A stretch of 64,000 nucleotides of DNA from Bacteroidales bacterium (GTDB taxonomy: Bacteria > Bacteroidota > Bacteroidia > Bacteroidales > UBA932): NCBI GenBank assembly GCA_029098505.1, contig JAQXOE010000044.1:1-64000 (forward strand), read 5' to 3'. The notes beneath the pieces are model-generated. The model saw only the letters and a list, made by a program, of their open reading frames with translations, ran no database searches and was not told the DNA's origin. Of this stretch, positions 17,573 through 26,411 are shown in pieces. A program made the translations under genes and the position numbers. Within the stretch, counting starts at the first letter, position 1. Every line of letters starts with the position of its first letter.

Positions 17573-18658
17573 TTATTTTGCTTTTGAATCGCAGTAGAGA
17601 CATCTTACTGTCCCGTCTGCGTGAAGTTTGATACGACGTCTTACCGGCTCTCGGTTGCAGATGCAGTTTGCATTGGTACAGCGGTACTTGTTTGCATCTT
17701 CGGCATCCATTTCATCCCTAGCCGCCAACTTGTGGGACGGGTCGTTTTTCCAGTCAATCAAACGGCTCAGAAGGGCCATTCTAACGAATTTACCGCTTTC
17801 AACCTGACGGAAATAAGCTGCGCGAGGGTCGCTGTCCACCTCCTGGAGTATTTCGTTTACACGTGGCAGCGGGTGCAGCACGGCCATCTTCTCCTTTGCA
17901 GCCTTGAGCTTGTCAAGTGTCAGGACGAAACTGTCCTTTACTCTGTCAAATTCGTCCTGGTCGAGGAAACGCTCCTGTTGAACACGTGTCATATACAGTA
18001 TGTCGAGTTCAGGCATCACCTCTTCCATAGTCTGGACCTCGCGGAATTCCAGTTTCTTGTTGAGGCTCTCGTCATTCCTGATATAGTCCGGCAGACGCAG
18101 GTCATCGGGAGCAATGAGGATAACTTTATTGCCTTCATACCTTGCAAGCGCCTTGATGAGAGAATGAACTGTTCGTCCGAAGCGGAGGTCTCCGCAGAAG
18201 CCTATGGTGATATTGTCCAGATGACCTATTTCCCTCTTGATGGTCAAAAGGTCGGTAAGAGTCTGGGTTGGATGGGCGTGACTGCCGTCACCTGCATTGA
18301 TAATCGGCACCCGGGATACTTCTGCCGCAGCGAGAGGAGCTCCTTCGATGTTGTGTCTGATGGCAATGATGTCTGCGAAGCAGCCCATTACCCTCACTGT
18401 ATCCTGCATAGTTTCACCCTTGCTGACGGACGAATTTCTTGGGTCCGAAAAGCCCAGGACGTTGCCCCCGAGTTCCATCATAGCCGTGGTGAAACTGAGC
18501 CTTGTCCTTGTGCTGGGTTCATAGAAAAGGGTAGCGAGCTTCTTGCCCTTCATTCTGGCAGTGTAATACTCGGGATGCGCAATGATTTCCTCGGCAAGCG
18601 CAATGATATTATTGGTCTCCTCAAGGGTGAGATCGGTAGGGTCAATCAAGTGTTTCAT
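17573..18658 (-). CDS. pyrB: aspartate carbamoyltransferase with fused C-terminal zinc domain
   Basis: The catalytic part (about 1-305) has the carbamoyl-phosphate motif [12 protein letters not shown], the [13 protein letters not shown] motif and the HPLPRV motif of PyrB; it condenses carbamoyl phosphate with aspartate. The last 40 residues form a zinc-ribbon tail with Cys327, Cys332, Cys353 and Cys356 (C-x4-C, C-x2-C), the spacing of the PyrI zinc domain. The allosteric nucleotide-binding domain of PyrI is absent, and total length is 361 against about 310 for normal PyrB. Bacteroides typically encode a separate pyrI after pyrB. Last gene of the pyr operon, overlapping pyrE by 4 nt (ATGA). 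Confidence 0.95.
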   Translation of the reverse strand: MKHLIDPTDLTLEETNNIIALAEEIIAHPEYYTARMKGKKLATLFYEPSTRTRLSFTTAMMELGGNVLGFSDPRNSSVSKGETMQDTVRVMGCFADIIAIRHNIEGAPLAAAEVSRVPIINAGDGSHAHPTQTLTDLLTIKREIGHLDNITIGFCGDLRFGRTVHSLIKALARYEGNKVILIAPDDLRLPDYIRNDESLNKKLEFREVQTMEEVMPELDILYMTRVQQERFLDQDEFDRVKDSFVLTLDKLKAAKEKMAVLHPLPRVNEILQEVDSDPRAAYFRQVESGKFVRMALLSRLIDWKNDPSHKLAARDEMDAEDANKYRCTNANCICNREPVRRRIKLHADGTVRCLYCDSKAK

Positions 18659-19263
18659 AGACTGTCTCTAAACTTAAGAACCGTTTCTTTTTGCTCTTCA
18701 GTGATATATTTCTCCTCGACTGCGGCATCTACAAGCGCGTCAAGGTCTGACAATGAATAATTTACTGTATTGGCTGCGGCAATGCGGTCCAAGCCCTTCT
18801 TTAGTCCGTAGGTGAAGATGCTGACTATTCCGAGCACCTCAGCCCCAGCTTCACGTAATGCCTCAACTACCTCGATGCAGCTGCCTCCTGTAGAGATGAG
18901 GTCCTCTACAACCACGACCTTGGTACCGGGCTCCATTTTGCCCTCAATACGGTTGCTGCGACCGTGGTCCTTTGCACTGCTGCGAACATAACCCATTGGA
19001 AGGTTCAGAATGGTCGCTGTTATGGCAGCGTGAGCGATTCCGGCTGTAGATGTACCCATAAGCATTTCACACTCAGGGAAATGCTGCAATATCAGCTGGG
19101 ACAGTCCGGCTTCGATCTTGGATCTTACCGAAGGTGACGAAAGCGTGAGTCTGTTGTCACAGTAGATAGGGCTCTTGATTCCGCTGGCCCAAGTGAACGG
19201 TTCATCAGGACGGAGAAAAACCGCCTTGATCGATAGAAGCTCCTTTGCAATGATAGTCTTCAT
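18655..19263 (-). CDS. pyrE: orotate phosphoribosyltransferase
   Basis: A 202-residue cytoplasmic enzyme that joins orotate to PRPP to give OMP. The PRPP-binding motif [13 protein letters not shown] is present, and the N-terminal substrate loop ([16 protein letters not shown]) matches the family. The gene lies between pyrF (13-nt gap) and pyrB (4-nt overlap). Length is as expected. Confidence 0.95.
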   Translation of the reverse strand: MKTIIAKELLSIKAVFLRPDEPFTWASGIKSPIYCDNRLTLSSPSVRSKIEAGLSQLILQHFPECEMLMGTSTAGIAHAAITATILNLPMGYVRSSAKDHGRSNRIEGKMEPGTKVVVVEDLISTGGSCIEVVEALREAGAEVLGIVSIFTYGLKKGLDRIAAANTVNYSLSDLDALVDAAVEEKYITEEQKETVLKFRDSL

Positions 19264-19276
19264 AATATATATTCAA

Positions 19277-19978
19277 TTATTCTCCTAAAAATTCTGCTAC
19301 ACATCTTTCATAGGCGGCAACAGGGTCTGCTGCCGCTGTGATTGGTCTGCCGACCACAATGTAGTCCGACCCCAGTTCCCTGGCCTTGGCCGGAGTGGTT
19401 ATGCGGACCTGGTCATCCTTCGCAGAGTCTGCGAAACGTACACCCGGGGTAATGGTAAGGAAGTTTGCTCCGCATCTTTCCTTTATGATAGCTGACTCAA
19501 GAGGGGAGCAAACCACACCGTCGAGGCCAGCTTCCCTGGTGTTTTCGGCATATTTGGCAATGCACTCGCTTATGCTGGCATTAATGAGCAGTTCTTCCTG
19601 CATCCTCTGCTCGCTGGTAGAAGTGAGCTGGGTCACTGCAATGAGTATAGGTCTGTTGCCATCCTCCCTTGTGAGTCCTTCGAGGGCGGCCTTCATCATT
19701 TCAATCGTGCCTGCCGCGTGAAGATTTGTCATATCCACATCAAGCTTTGAGAGCACGCTCATAGTCTTCTTTACAGTGTTGGGAATGTCGTGAAGCTTGA
19801 GGTCCAGGAAAATTTTGTGACCGCGTTTCTTGATTTCCCTTACAATCTCGGGACCTGCCGCATAATAAAGTTCCATACCTATTTTGACGAAAGGCTTTCT
19901 TCCTTTGAAAAGGTCGAGAAACTCAAGAGTCCTTTCTGCGCTGCTGAAGTCGCAGGCTACTATAACGTCTTTTGCCAT
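19277..19978 (-). CDS. pyrF: orotidine 5'-phosphate decarboxylase
   Basis: A 233-residue OMP decarboxylase of the standard short (type 1) class, giving UMP. The catalytic Asp/Lys network is visible in [15 protein letters not shown] (D-x-K-x2-D), and the phosphate-gripping loop ends the barrel with [16 protein letters not shown]. It starts 2 nt downstream of the pyrD stop, with pyrE 13 nt further on. Notably this is the short form rather than the longer PyrF2 type (about 270 residues) found in many Bacteroides. No oddities in the active-site residues. Confidence 0.95.
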   Translation of the reverse strand: MAKDVIVACDFSSAERTLEFLDLFKGRKPFVKIGMELYYAAGPEIVREIKKRGHKIFLDLKLHDIPNTVKKTMSVLSKLDVDMTNLHAAGTIEMMKAALEGLTREDGNRPILIAVTQLTSTSEQRMQEELLINASISECIAKYAENTREAGLDGVVCSPLESAIIKERCGANFLTITPGVRFADSAKDDQVRITTPAKARELGSDYIVVGRPITAAADPVAAYERCVAEFLGE

Positions 19979-19980
19979 AA

Positions 19981-20904
19981 CTATTTAACTATTCCTATTA
20001 TATCTTTCAATCTTTCTATTCCCAGTCTGTCCATCTCTGCCGGAAGGGCCTCAATAATCTCCTTGCAAGCATAAGGATTGCGGAGATTCTCTGCTCCCAC
20101 TTGAACAGCTGATGCACCTGCCATCATCATCTCAATCACGTCCGATGCGCTGGCTACTCCACCACAACCAATCACCGCAATATCGCAAGCATTGGCCACC
20201 TGCCATACCATTCTCAGAGCTACAGGGAAGACAGCCCGTCCCGAAAAACCGCCCATCTTGTTGGCAATCACGGGCTTGCGCCTCATTGTGTCTATCCTCA
20301 TTCCGAGCAGGGTGTTAATCAGGGTAATGCCATCAGCTCCAGCTTCCTCACAGGCCTTTGCAATGGCTACGATATCCGTGACGTTCGGACTGAGCTTGAT
20401 GAAGAGTTTTTTCGTCGTGACAGCCCTGACGGCAGCTGTTACTTCCGCTGCAGCCTGGGCGGAGGTGCCGAAGGCCATTCCTCCGTTATGGACATTTGGA
20501 CAGGAGATATTCACTTCGAGTATCTCCACCTGTTCTTCCTTGTCCATTCTCTCGCAGCACTGAACATATTCATCTACTGAAAAGCCGCTGATATTGGCAA
20601 TCAATGGTTTGCGGAAGCATCTCCTGAGTTTCGGAAGTTCCTCGCTTACTACCTTCTCCAATCCCGGATTCTGCAGTCCCACGGAGTTGATAAGGCCTGC
20701 TTCACATTCTGCTATGCGTGGCGTAGGGTTTCCGAACCTTGGATCAAGTGTTGTACCCTTGAAAGAAATGGAACCGAGTATGTTAATATCATAGACCTCG
20801 GCCATCTCATAGCCGAAACCGAAGGTCCCGCTTGCAGGTATTACCGGATTGTCGAGTTCCACCCCGCAAAGGCTGGTGGAGAGCCTGTCTTTCAAATCTA
20901 CCAT
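19981..20904 (-). CDS. pyrD: dihydroorotate dehydrogenase, catalytic subunit (class 1B)
   Basis: A 307-residue FMN protein that oxidises dihydroorotate to orotate. Class 1 features are visible: the active-site cysteine in [13 protein letters not shown], the flavin motif [12 protein letters not shown] near the N-terminus and [27 protein letters not shown] near the C-terminus in shorter pieces. With the adjacent pyrK it forms the NAD-linked heterotetramer of class 1B. The start overlaps the pyrK stop by 7 nt, implying coupled synthesis of the two subunits. Confidence 0.95.
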   Translation of the reverse strand: MVDLKDRLSTSLCGVELDNPVIPASGTFGFGYEMAEVYDINILGSISFKGTTLDPRFGNPTPRIAECEAGLINSVGLQNPGLEKVVSEELPKLRRCFRKPLIANISGFSVDEYVQCCERMDKEEQVEILEVNISCPNVHNGGMAFGTSAQAAAEVTAAVRAVTTKKLFIKLSPNVTDIVAIAKACEEAGADGITLINTLLGMRIDTMRRKPVIANKMGGFSGRAVFPVALRMVWQVANACDIAVIGCGGVASASDVIEMMMAGASAVQVGAENLRNPYACKEIIEALPAEMDRLGIERLKDIIGIVK

Positions 20905-21632
20905 ACCAATTCCTCCCTATTGAATACCGGTCCTTCTTTGCATATGCGCTTGCCTCCTGTCATCGTCTTGCAGGTGCATCCCATACAGATTCCGAAGCCG
21001 CAGCCCATCCTTTCCTCGAGAGAAGCCTCTCCAGGAGTATCGCTGGCCTTGCACAGAGCCTTGAGCATAGGCATAGGCCCGCAAGAGTAAAAATAGTCGA
21101 AGTCGAGACCCTTCATCGCGTCGGTGACGAAGCCCTTCACACCTTCCGACCCGTCTTCGGTGGCAATGATGAGGCTGAGTCCCTCTATTGCCTCAAACTC
21201 CTGACGATAAAAGATTTCCGAGGCATTCTTGAAACCGCAGATGACAGTCTGCCTGAGGCCGCGGGCTGCAATTTCCTTCGCAAGCTTATACAGCGGTGCC
21301 ACTCCAATTCCTCCACCAACCAACAATGGCTTGCGGCAATCCTTTCCGCTGTTGAAACCGTTTCCGAGTGCTGTGAGAACATCTATTTCGCTGCCAGGCA
21401 GCAACTCCGACATTTGTGTCGTTCCCTTGCCCACAACCCTGTATGACAGGGTCAATGTTCCGTCTTCCTCCCAGTCGCAGACGGAAATGGGTCTGCGGAG
21501 GAAGAGCCCGTCAAGCTCCAGATTCACGAACTGGCCGGCCTTCTGGACATTGGTGCAGCCACTCAGTTTCATTTCCCATATATTCTTGGCAATCAATCGA
21601 TTGCTTTTGACTATCAATTTAAGCCTTTCCAT
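20898..21632 (-). CDS. pyrK: dihydroorotate dehydrogenase electron-transfer subunit
   Basis: A 244-residue FAD and [2Fe-2S] protein that passes electrons from PyrD to NAD+. It has the FAD-binding motif RRPISV and the NAD-binding glycine-rich stretch LVGGGIGVAPLYKLA. Four cysteines near the C-terminus (MGCGFGICMGCTCK, then RICKEG) are the iron-sulfur ligands. I place the start at 21632 (MERLKL); an in-frame ATG at 21653 would add seven residues that match nothing in the family. The start overlaps the end of pyrC by 14 nt, and the stop overlaps pyrD by 7 nt. Confidence 0.95.
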   Translation of the reverse strand: MERLKLIVKSNRLIAKNIWEMKLSGCTNVQKAGQFVNLELDGLFLRRPISVCDWEEDGTLTLSYRVVGKGTTQMSELLPGSEIDVLTALGNGFNSGKDCRKPLLVGGGIGVAPLYKLAKEIAARGLRQTVICGFKNASEIFYRQEFEAIEGLSLIIATEDGSEGVKGFVTDAMKGLDFDYFYSCGPMPMLKALCKASDTPGEASLEERMGCGFGICMGCTCKTMTGGKRICKEGPVFNREELVW

Positions 21633-22890
21633 ATTCGTATACTGTCTTTCCATCCTTGATGGTTCTTATGCATCTGCCCTTGACCTTCCATCCTTCGAAT
21701 GGAGTAGCCTTGCCCTTCGATTTGAATTCACGGCTGTCTATGCAGTATTCGCTGTTTAGGTCGAAGATGGCGATATCGGCCCTCTCGCCTACGCGCATTG
21801 CCCCTCCTATGCGGAATATCTTTCTCGGATTCTCGCACATAAGCTTGATTAGTGCTTCGAGGCTGATTGTTCCGGGCTCGACCAGATTGGTGTAGAGCAG
21901 TGGAAATGCAGTTTCCAGACCGACTATGCCCATTGCGCTGCCTTCAAGTCCTTTCGACTTCTCTTCCGCTGTGTGGGGCGCGTGATCAGTGGCAATGCAT
22001 TCTATCGTTCCGTCAAGTATTCCCTTGATGAGTGCATCCCTGTCAGAAGCGGCCCTGAGAGGCGGATTCATCTTGAAACGTCCTTCTTCCTGCAGATCCG
22101 CGTCACTGAGAAGCAGATAATGAGGTCCGGTTTCTCCGCTTGCCTTGGCTCCCTTAGCTTTGGCGGCACGCAGGGCTTCTACACTTTCTGCAGCAGACAT
22201 ATGGCAGATGTGATAGCGGCATCCTGTCTGAAGAGAGAGCTCAAGGTCACGAACTACCTGGGCCCATTCGCTCTCGGAGCATATTCCTTTGTGGCCGTGA
22301 GCCTTGGCATATGCACCGTCGTGTATGTAACCTCCGTGAAGAAGTTCATTTACTTCACAATGTGCGGCAATCAAGACATCCTCTTCCGCAGCCTTTTCCA
22401 TAGCCAGACGCATCATTTCTGCCGTCTGAACACCGCTGCCGTCGTCCGAAAAGGCCACAGCCTTGTCCTTCAGCGCTTTGATGTCCACGAGCTCCTCGCC
22501 CTTCCTGCCTTTTGAGATGGCAGCATAGGGGAGAACGTCGATTATGGCGTCCCTGTCAATCAATTCCTGCTCTATCGCAATGTTATCGGGACTGTCAGGG
22601 ACAGGGGAAAGATTCGGCATAGCGCAGACACAGGTATAACCGCCTGCCGCTGCAGCAGCGCTTCCGCTGGCTATGGTTTCCTTGTCAGGCCTTCCAGGAA
22701 CCCTGAGATGCACGTGAACGTCCGTAAGTCCATAACTAACGGCCTTTCCTTCGGCATCAATGATTTCATCGCCCTCTTCCGCTTTGATTCCGGCCTCAAT
22801 CGCCGCGATTATTCCGTCGCGTATCAGTATGTCAGCCTTGGCTGCGGTGCCGTCAAAAATGACGGTCCCGTTCTTGATTATTGTTCCCAT
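21619..22890 (-). CDS. pyrC: dihydroorotase (type I, zinc amidohydrolase)
   Basis: A 423-residue amidohydrolase that cyclises carbamoyl aspartate. Metal ligands are visible in DVHVHLR, SDDGSG, AAHCEV, CHMSAA and TDHAPHT, in the expected order. The residue after HLR is Val (HLRVPGRPDKET), where type I enzymes usually have Glu or Asp (HLREPG); the metal ligands themselves are intact. First gene of the pyr operon; its ATG lies 7 nt downstream of a 21-codon leader ORF that overlaps a terminator-like hairpin. A 423-residue length fits the type I family. Confidence 0.95.
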   Translation of the reverse strand: MGTIIKNGTVIFDGTAAKADILIRDGIIAAIEAGIKAEEGDEIIDAEGKAVSYGLTDVHVHLRVPGRPDKETIASGSAAAAAGGYTCVCAMPNLSPVPDSPDNIAIEQELIDRDAIIDVLPYAAISKGRKGEELVDIKALKDKAVAFSDDGSGVQTAEMMRLAMEKAAEEDVLIAAHCEVNELLHGGYIHDGAYAKAHGHKGICSESEWAQVVRDLELSLQTGCRYHICHMSAAESVEALRAAKAKGAKASGETGPHYLLLSDADLQEEGRFKMNPPLRAASDRDALIKGILDGTIECIATDHAPHTAEEKSKGLEGSAMGIVGLETAFPLLYTNLVEPGTISLEALIKLMCENPRKIFRIGGAMRVGERADIAIFDLNSEYCIDSREFKSKGKATPFEGWKVKGRCIRTIKDGKTVYEYGKA

Positions 22891-22896
22891 TAATTT

Positions 22897-22962
22897 TCAG
22901 CTTTGGTCCGGGCTGCCCCGTAAATACAAAAAACAGGCGGCTGATAGCAGACGCCTGTTCAT
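22897..22962 (-). CDS. candidate pyr leader peptide (21 codons)
   Basis: A short ORF beginning MNRRLLSAACF and ending with TGA at 22897, only 6 nt before the pyrC ATG. Its codons run straight through the terminator hairpin at 22928-22959. A run of six T precedes the ATG. E. coli pyrBI has a leader peptide overlapping its attenuator, and this arrangement has the same logic. No Shine-Dalgarno is seen, but genes in this phylum rarely need one. The ORF could be chance. Confidence 0.35.
   Translation of the reverse strand: MNRRLLSAACFLYLRGSPDQS
22928..22959 (-). terminator. terminator/attenuator hairpin in the pyrC leader
   Basis: On the minus strand AACAGGCG pairs with CGCCTGTT across a 12-nt loop, directly followed by six T. 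It ends about 38 nt before pyrC and lies downstream of the predicted pyr promoter, so it fits an attenuator. It might also back up termination of the btuB-btuG transcript. Confidence 0.7.
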
Positions 22963-22992
22963 AAAAAACTATGTTTCAAATGAATAAGATAC

Positions 22993-23015
22993 ACAAGACA
23001 GCACTTGTCTGTCTT
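22993..23015 (-). promoter_or_regulatory. second hairpin in the pyr leader
   Basis: On the minus strand AAGACAG (about 23015-23009) pairs with CTGTCTT (about 23001-22995) around ACAAGTG. It lies between the predicted transcription start and the terminator and could be a pause or an alternative structure. Low confidence as a functional element. Confidence 0.35.
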
Positions 23016-23055
23016 TACGATGAATCCTATTCACGAATAATGTTCCCATATGTTA

Positions 23056-23087
23056 CAAAAGTAATCATTTCATCTCTCTTTTTCAAA
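23056..23087 (-). promoter_or_regulatory. pyr operon promoter
   Basis: Minus strand TTTG at 23087-23084, a 20-nt spacer and TACTTTTG at 23063-23056, a full match to the Bacteroidota consensus. Transcription would begin near 23050, giving a leader of about 160 nt before pyrC. Confidence 0.65.
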
Positions 23088-23125
23088 CAAAATCGAGGCA
23101 ATATTGTGAATGGAATTTGATGTTG

Positions 23126-24265
23126 CTACTTTTCCGCGAAATGTCCGGGACAGACTCCTGCTATTTGCTTGTCAATTAATCTGCCCTCTTTGTCAAAGCG
23201 GTACAACAGGCCCCTGTTCTTGTAATCAACTGCGTCCGTGAGGTAAACATTGCCCTGCTTGTCGAAATGTATACCGTAAGGGCTGATAAGGCTTTCGATT
23301 GTTCCGGTCAATTCTTTTGATATGATGCCGTCGCTGATGCTGACGCTTGCACTTCCAGATGCTGACTCAGGGGCTTTGATGCTTATAGTCTTGAAAAACC
23401 AATTGCTGCTGTTGCTGGCCCAATCATAGCTTGACCCCATTGTGTAGAAGATTCCTTCGTGAACGTCTGCGTAAGTAGAAGGAAAATTGAAGCTTTCGAC
23501 AAGCCTTTCGTTCTCGCAGTCGAAAATGAAGGAGCCGGCAGGGTTGGCACCATAGTCGCCGCAAGCATTTACAAGCAGATATTGCGGATATTTGTCATTC
23601 TGGACAAATGCTCCGTAAAGGTTCATCAGCCCCGTGTCAATACGTTTGAGTTCACGCATTGACGCTGCATCGACTACAGAGATGCTTCTCTCGTAATCGT
23701 GGTCTCCAAGGTATGCATTGCCACCGCTGTTGGCGACGTACAGCCGGCCGTTATAATATGCTATGCCTTCTGGCTCGAAGCCAACCTTTACCCTTGCTGT
23801 TTCGCCGAAATTCTCGAGATCCAGTTTTACTACCTCGCCTCCATTTGCCCAGCTTGTTACGAAGAGATATTTTCCTGCAGGATCTACAGTCATTTTTCTG
23901 CAAGCGGGAACTGCTTCAGTTTCAGCGATATGCTTGCCATCGTGCGAGCAGAATTCGATGATATTGGAAGCATTTATGGCGATGATTACATACTTCTCAG
24001 TTACGATGATATCATTGGCCACATCACCGAGCGGCGTCCCATTAATGGGAGCATAAATATCTTCGCTCAAATGGCCTCTTTCAAGATCCAGGCAGGAGAT
24101 GGACGCATTGTTTTCTCCCATAGAGCCTTCATTGAGGATATAGAGGGCTTTGCTGGCTTCTTCGCCCTGAGTTACATTTTTTTCGTAGCCATTGCAGCCA
24201 CAGACGAGGATTAGGGCGGCGGCAATGATGTTTACTTGTTTGATTCTTTGAAAACTGGTAGTCAT
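23126..24265 (-). CDS. BtuG-like surface lipoprotein, vitamin B12 beta-propeller (DUF5074/YncE type)
   Basis: A 379-residue lipoprotein, lipobox LVCGC (Cys24), followed by a repeat-rich beta-propeller: blades are marked by recurring segments such as RKMTVDPAGKYLFVTSW, EPEGIAYYNGRLYVANSGG and SPYGIHFDKQGNVYLTD. It is 15 nt downstream of btuB under a cobalamin riboswitch. In Bacteroides thetaiotaomicron the surface lipoprotein BtuG, a seven-bladed propeller, captures B12 with very high affinity and hands it to BtuB; the size, fold, position and regulation here all fit. The DUF5074 annotation alone would not say so. I name it BtuG-like rather than assign a symbol, since residue-level B12 contacts were not checked. 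Confidence 0.75.
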   Translation of the reverse strand: MTTSFQRIKQVNIIAAALILVCGCNGYEKNVTQGEEASKALYILNEGSMGENNASISCLDLERGHLSEDIYAPINGTPLGDVANDIIVTEKYVIIAINASNIIEFCSHDGKHIAETEAVPACRKMTVDPAGKYLFVTSWANGGEVVKLDLENFGETARVKVGFEPEGIAYYNGRLYVANSGGNAYLGDHDYERSISVVDAASMRELKRIDTGLMNLYGAFVQNDKYPQYLLVNACGDYGANPAGSFIFDCENERLVESFNFPSTYADVHEGIFYTMGSSYDWASNSSNWFFKTISIKAPESASGSASVSISDGIISKELTGTIESLISPYGIHFDKQGNVYLTDAVDYKNRGLLYRFDKEGRLIDKQIAGVCPGHFAEK

Positions 24266-24280
24266 ATCTTTGTAGTATTG

Positions 24281-26248
24281 TTATAATTTGAATTCCAATT
24301 TGAGGGCAGCACTTCTGCCTGGCATGGGATAACGATTTACAACCTGGTATTGTTGGTTGAGCAAATTATTGATTTCCAGGTTTATGGCCATTTTCAGACT
24401 GCTCAATTCCAATGCCCTGGACAGTTTCAAATCGATTGTTGTCCAGGGTTCCATCCTATTGGAGGCGCTATTGTCAGATGCCCTGTATCTGACCCCGGTG
24501 TAAAGGCAGGAGATGCTGCCGCTCCAGGCTCCTTTTTCCACGAACAGCAGGGCTGAGGCACTGTGCTTTGGTGTGTAAGGGATTTGACCTCCATACCAAT
24601 GGCTGTCCGGGTATGAACAGTCACCGGCTTTCTGGAATGTGTAATTGAGTCTCGTATTGAAGCCCGTCCCGCCTATTCTGAAACTGTTGTTCAATCCGAT
24701 TTCAGCTCCCAGACCCTTTACCAGTCCGAAGTTCATCATCGACCAACGGAACTGGCTGTACACGGGCATTGCCACAATCTTGTCCTCTATCCTGCTGAGA
24801 TGAAAATCACTGCTGATACTGCCGGTGAAGCGCTCGCGCTCAATGAAGGTCACAGTGGCTCCGAGGTTAAGTTCTTTTGCGCTTTCCGGTCGAAGCCGGA
24901 CATTGCCGATATTGGTGTAGTACAGCTCGTTGAGGCTTGGGGAGCGGAAGGTGGATTTGTAGAAAGCTCTCAACAGATAATTGCCCCGGCTCCATCCCAA
25001 TACCAGGGACGGGCTCAGCTTTGACAGCGGAGCTGCTTGATTGTCAGTGAAATCCTTTACGAGTGTGTGGAGCAGGGAGGCTTGCACATCAAGTCCTTGG
25101 CAATGGGCAGAGACGGCAGCGGCGGTCTTTATGTCAAGGCGCAGGACAGGACTGAAATCCTTGACATCGCAATTCAAAGCAGAAACTGTACCGTCAGTCG
25201 CCAAATTGACGGAAAGGAAAAAGAGCGGATGCCAGGCTCCTGCGGCCGACAGGAACAATGAGTTCTGCTTATATTCGTTCCGAATGTGTGTTCCAGTTGT
25301 ATATCCGGCCGGAATCGACTCGTATTCCAGTCTGTCGCTGCTGAGTTTTGAGTTCAGGAGCAATGACAATGTCTCACCAACCCGTTTCCAGGAAGCCTGG
25401 ACGAAGCTGTTCCTGTCGGCTTGTCTTTCGCTAGCGCTGTATTGGTCTGATATTCTCCTGATTACCGGTCCGGGGAGACCGCGTTCGGAAAGGTAGAAAT
25501 AGGCGTTTACTTGCAATTCTCCCCCGCCCGCTTTGGAGTAGAGTCCCAATTCGCTTCGGAAAGCCTCGATATCGCCGTTTCTGCGCCTGCCTGTGCTGTC
25601 TTCATAGTTCTCCCTGATTCTGAAGCGATAATCGCCGTCCGTTCTCAGGTAATTGCCCTCGGCGCTTATTGACATTGCCCTCAGTTTCCTTTCATAGCGC
25701 AGTCCTGCATTGACGGTGGAGAAAGAACCGTAGCCAAGTGATGCCTTCAGATTTCTGTCACTGTTTTCGAATTCAGGCTTTTTACTCTTCAGGTACACCG
25801 CTGATGCAGATGCGAAATCGCTTGCACTGAGCAGGCTCCCGCCTTTATTGGCGCTGAAAATGCTTAATTCTTCCAGATTGTCGAGCGAATAACGTCCCAA
25901 ATCCACTTGGCCGTTTTGGGCGTTGTCTATTTTGATTCCGTTATAGAATATAGCGGTATGTTGGGAGCCGAGTGACCTGATGTTGACTGTTTTCAGGCCT
26001 CCTATGCCTCCGTAATCCTTAATGTATACTCCTGAAAAACAGCGTAATGCATCGCTGATAGACTGTGAGCTCAACTGCTGCAGGGCTATGCCCGATAGTT
26101 TCTGTGAAGGAGTGATTGGACGCTCGCTATAGTCAATGACCCTGCCTGCCCTCAGTGTATCACCGACTTCCGCGCCCAAGTATGATTGACCGTAACAAAA
26201 AATCCCCCTGAAAAGCAGGAGCGACAATATGAATAATGTTCTTTTCAC
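24281..26248 (-). CDS. btuB: TonB-dependent outer-membrane receptor for cobalamin (BtuB type)
   Basis: A 655-residue outer-membrane barrel with signal peptide, a plug domain with the LQQLSSQSISDALRCFSGVYIKDYGG region and VNIRSLGSQHTAIFYNGI, and a 22-strand barrel ending with a C-terminal aromatic strand (SAALKLEFKL). Gate function needs TonB-ExbBD energy. Substrate cannot be read from the barrel, but the gene begins just after a cobalamin riboswitch and is followed by a BtuG-like lipoprotein, so B12 or another corrinoid is the likely cargo. The ABC importer genes (btuF/C/D) are not in this window. The N-terminal carboxypeptidase-like domain of SusC proteins is absent, consistent with BtuB rather than SusC. 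Confidence 0.85.
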   Translation of the reverse strand: MKRTLFILSLLLFRGIFCYGQSYLGAEVGDTLRAGRVIDYSERPITPSQKLSGIALQQLSSQSISDALRCFSGVYIKDYGGIGGLKTVNIRSLGSQHTAIFYNGIKIDNAQNGQVDLGRYSLDNLEELSIFSANKGGSLLSASDFASASAVYLKSKKPEFENSDRNLKASLGYGSFSTVNAGLRYERKLRAMSISAEGNYLRTDGDYRFRIRENYEDSTGRRRNGDIEAFRSELGLYSKAGGGELQVNAYFYLSERGLPGPVIRRISDQYSASERQADRNSFVQASWKRVGETLSLLLNSKLSSDRLEYESIPAGYTTGTHIRNEYKQNSLFLSAAGAWHPLFFLSVNLATDGTVSALNCDVKDFSPVLRLDIKTAAAVSAHCQGLDVQASLLHTLVKDFTDNQAAPLSKLSPSLVLGWSRGNYLLRAFYKSTFRSPSLNELYYTNIGNVRLRPESAKELNLGATVTFIERERFTGSISSDFHLSRIEDKIVAMPVYSQFRWSMMNFGLVKGLGAEIGLNNSFRIGGTGFNTRLNYTFQKAGDCSYPDSHWYGGQIPYTPKHSASALLFVEKGAWSGSISCLYTGVRYRASDNSASNRMEPWTTIDLKLSRALELSSLKMAINLEINNLLNQQYQVVNRYPMPGRSAALKLEFKL

Positions 26249-26264
26249 GATTCTTTTATCCCGT

Positions 26265-26405
26265 TATCCCGCAGGATGCATCAATCTGGTTCCGTCAGGT
26301 ATTCTGGCTTGTCCGTCAGTTGAAGGTAACGGACTTACAGTAGCGGGTACTGTCACGGCATTTAACCGTGTTTCCCTGAATGAGGAGCTTACTCCGTCAA
26401 CGGAA
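26265..26405 (-). promoter_or_regulatory. cobalamin riboswitch
   Basis: On the minus strand, the leader of btuB holds GGGAAACACGGTT, then CCCGCTACTGTAAGTCCG (complement of 26330-26347) and GCCAGAATACCTGAC (complement of 26294-26308), the conserved core and B12 box of the adenosylcobalamin-type riboswitch. It should shut off btuB/btuG when B12 is plentiful. The start codon lies within about 45 nt, so a translational mode is likely. Confidence 0.92.
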
Positions 26406-26411
26406 TTGGTG

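Noticed and set aside
17621..18760. A 379-codon open frame on the plus strand opposite pyrB
   Set aside because: It lies antisense to a clearly conserved pyrB and the start of pyrE. The translated sequence has no recognisable motif; it is a shadow of codon bias.
22969..23049. A 26-codon ORF beginning at 23049 (minus) in the pyr leader
   Set aside because: Its ATG coincides with the predicted transcription start, so it would be leaderless, and it ends before the terminator, so it cannot explain attenuation. Kept only as background.
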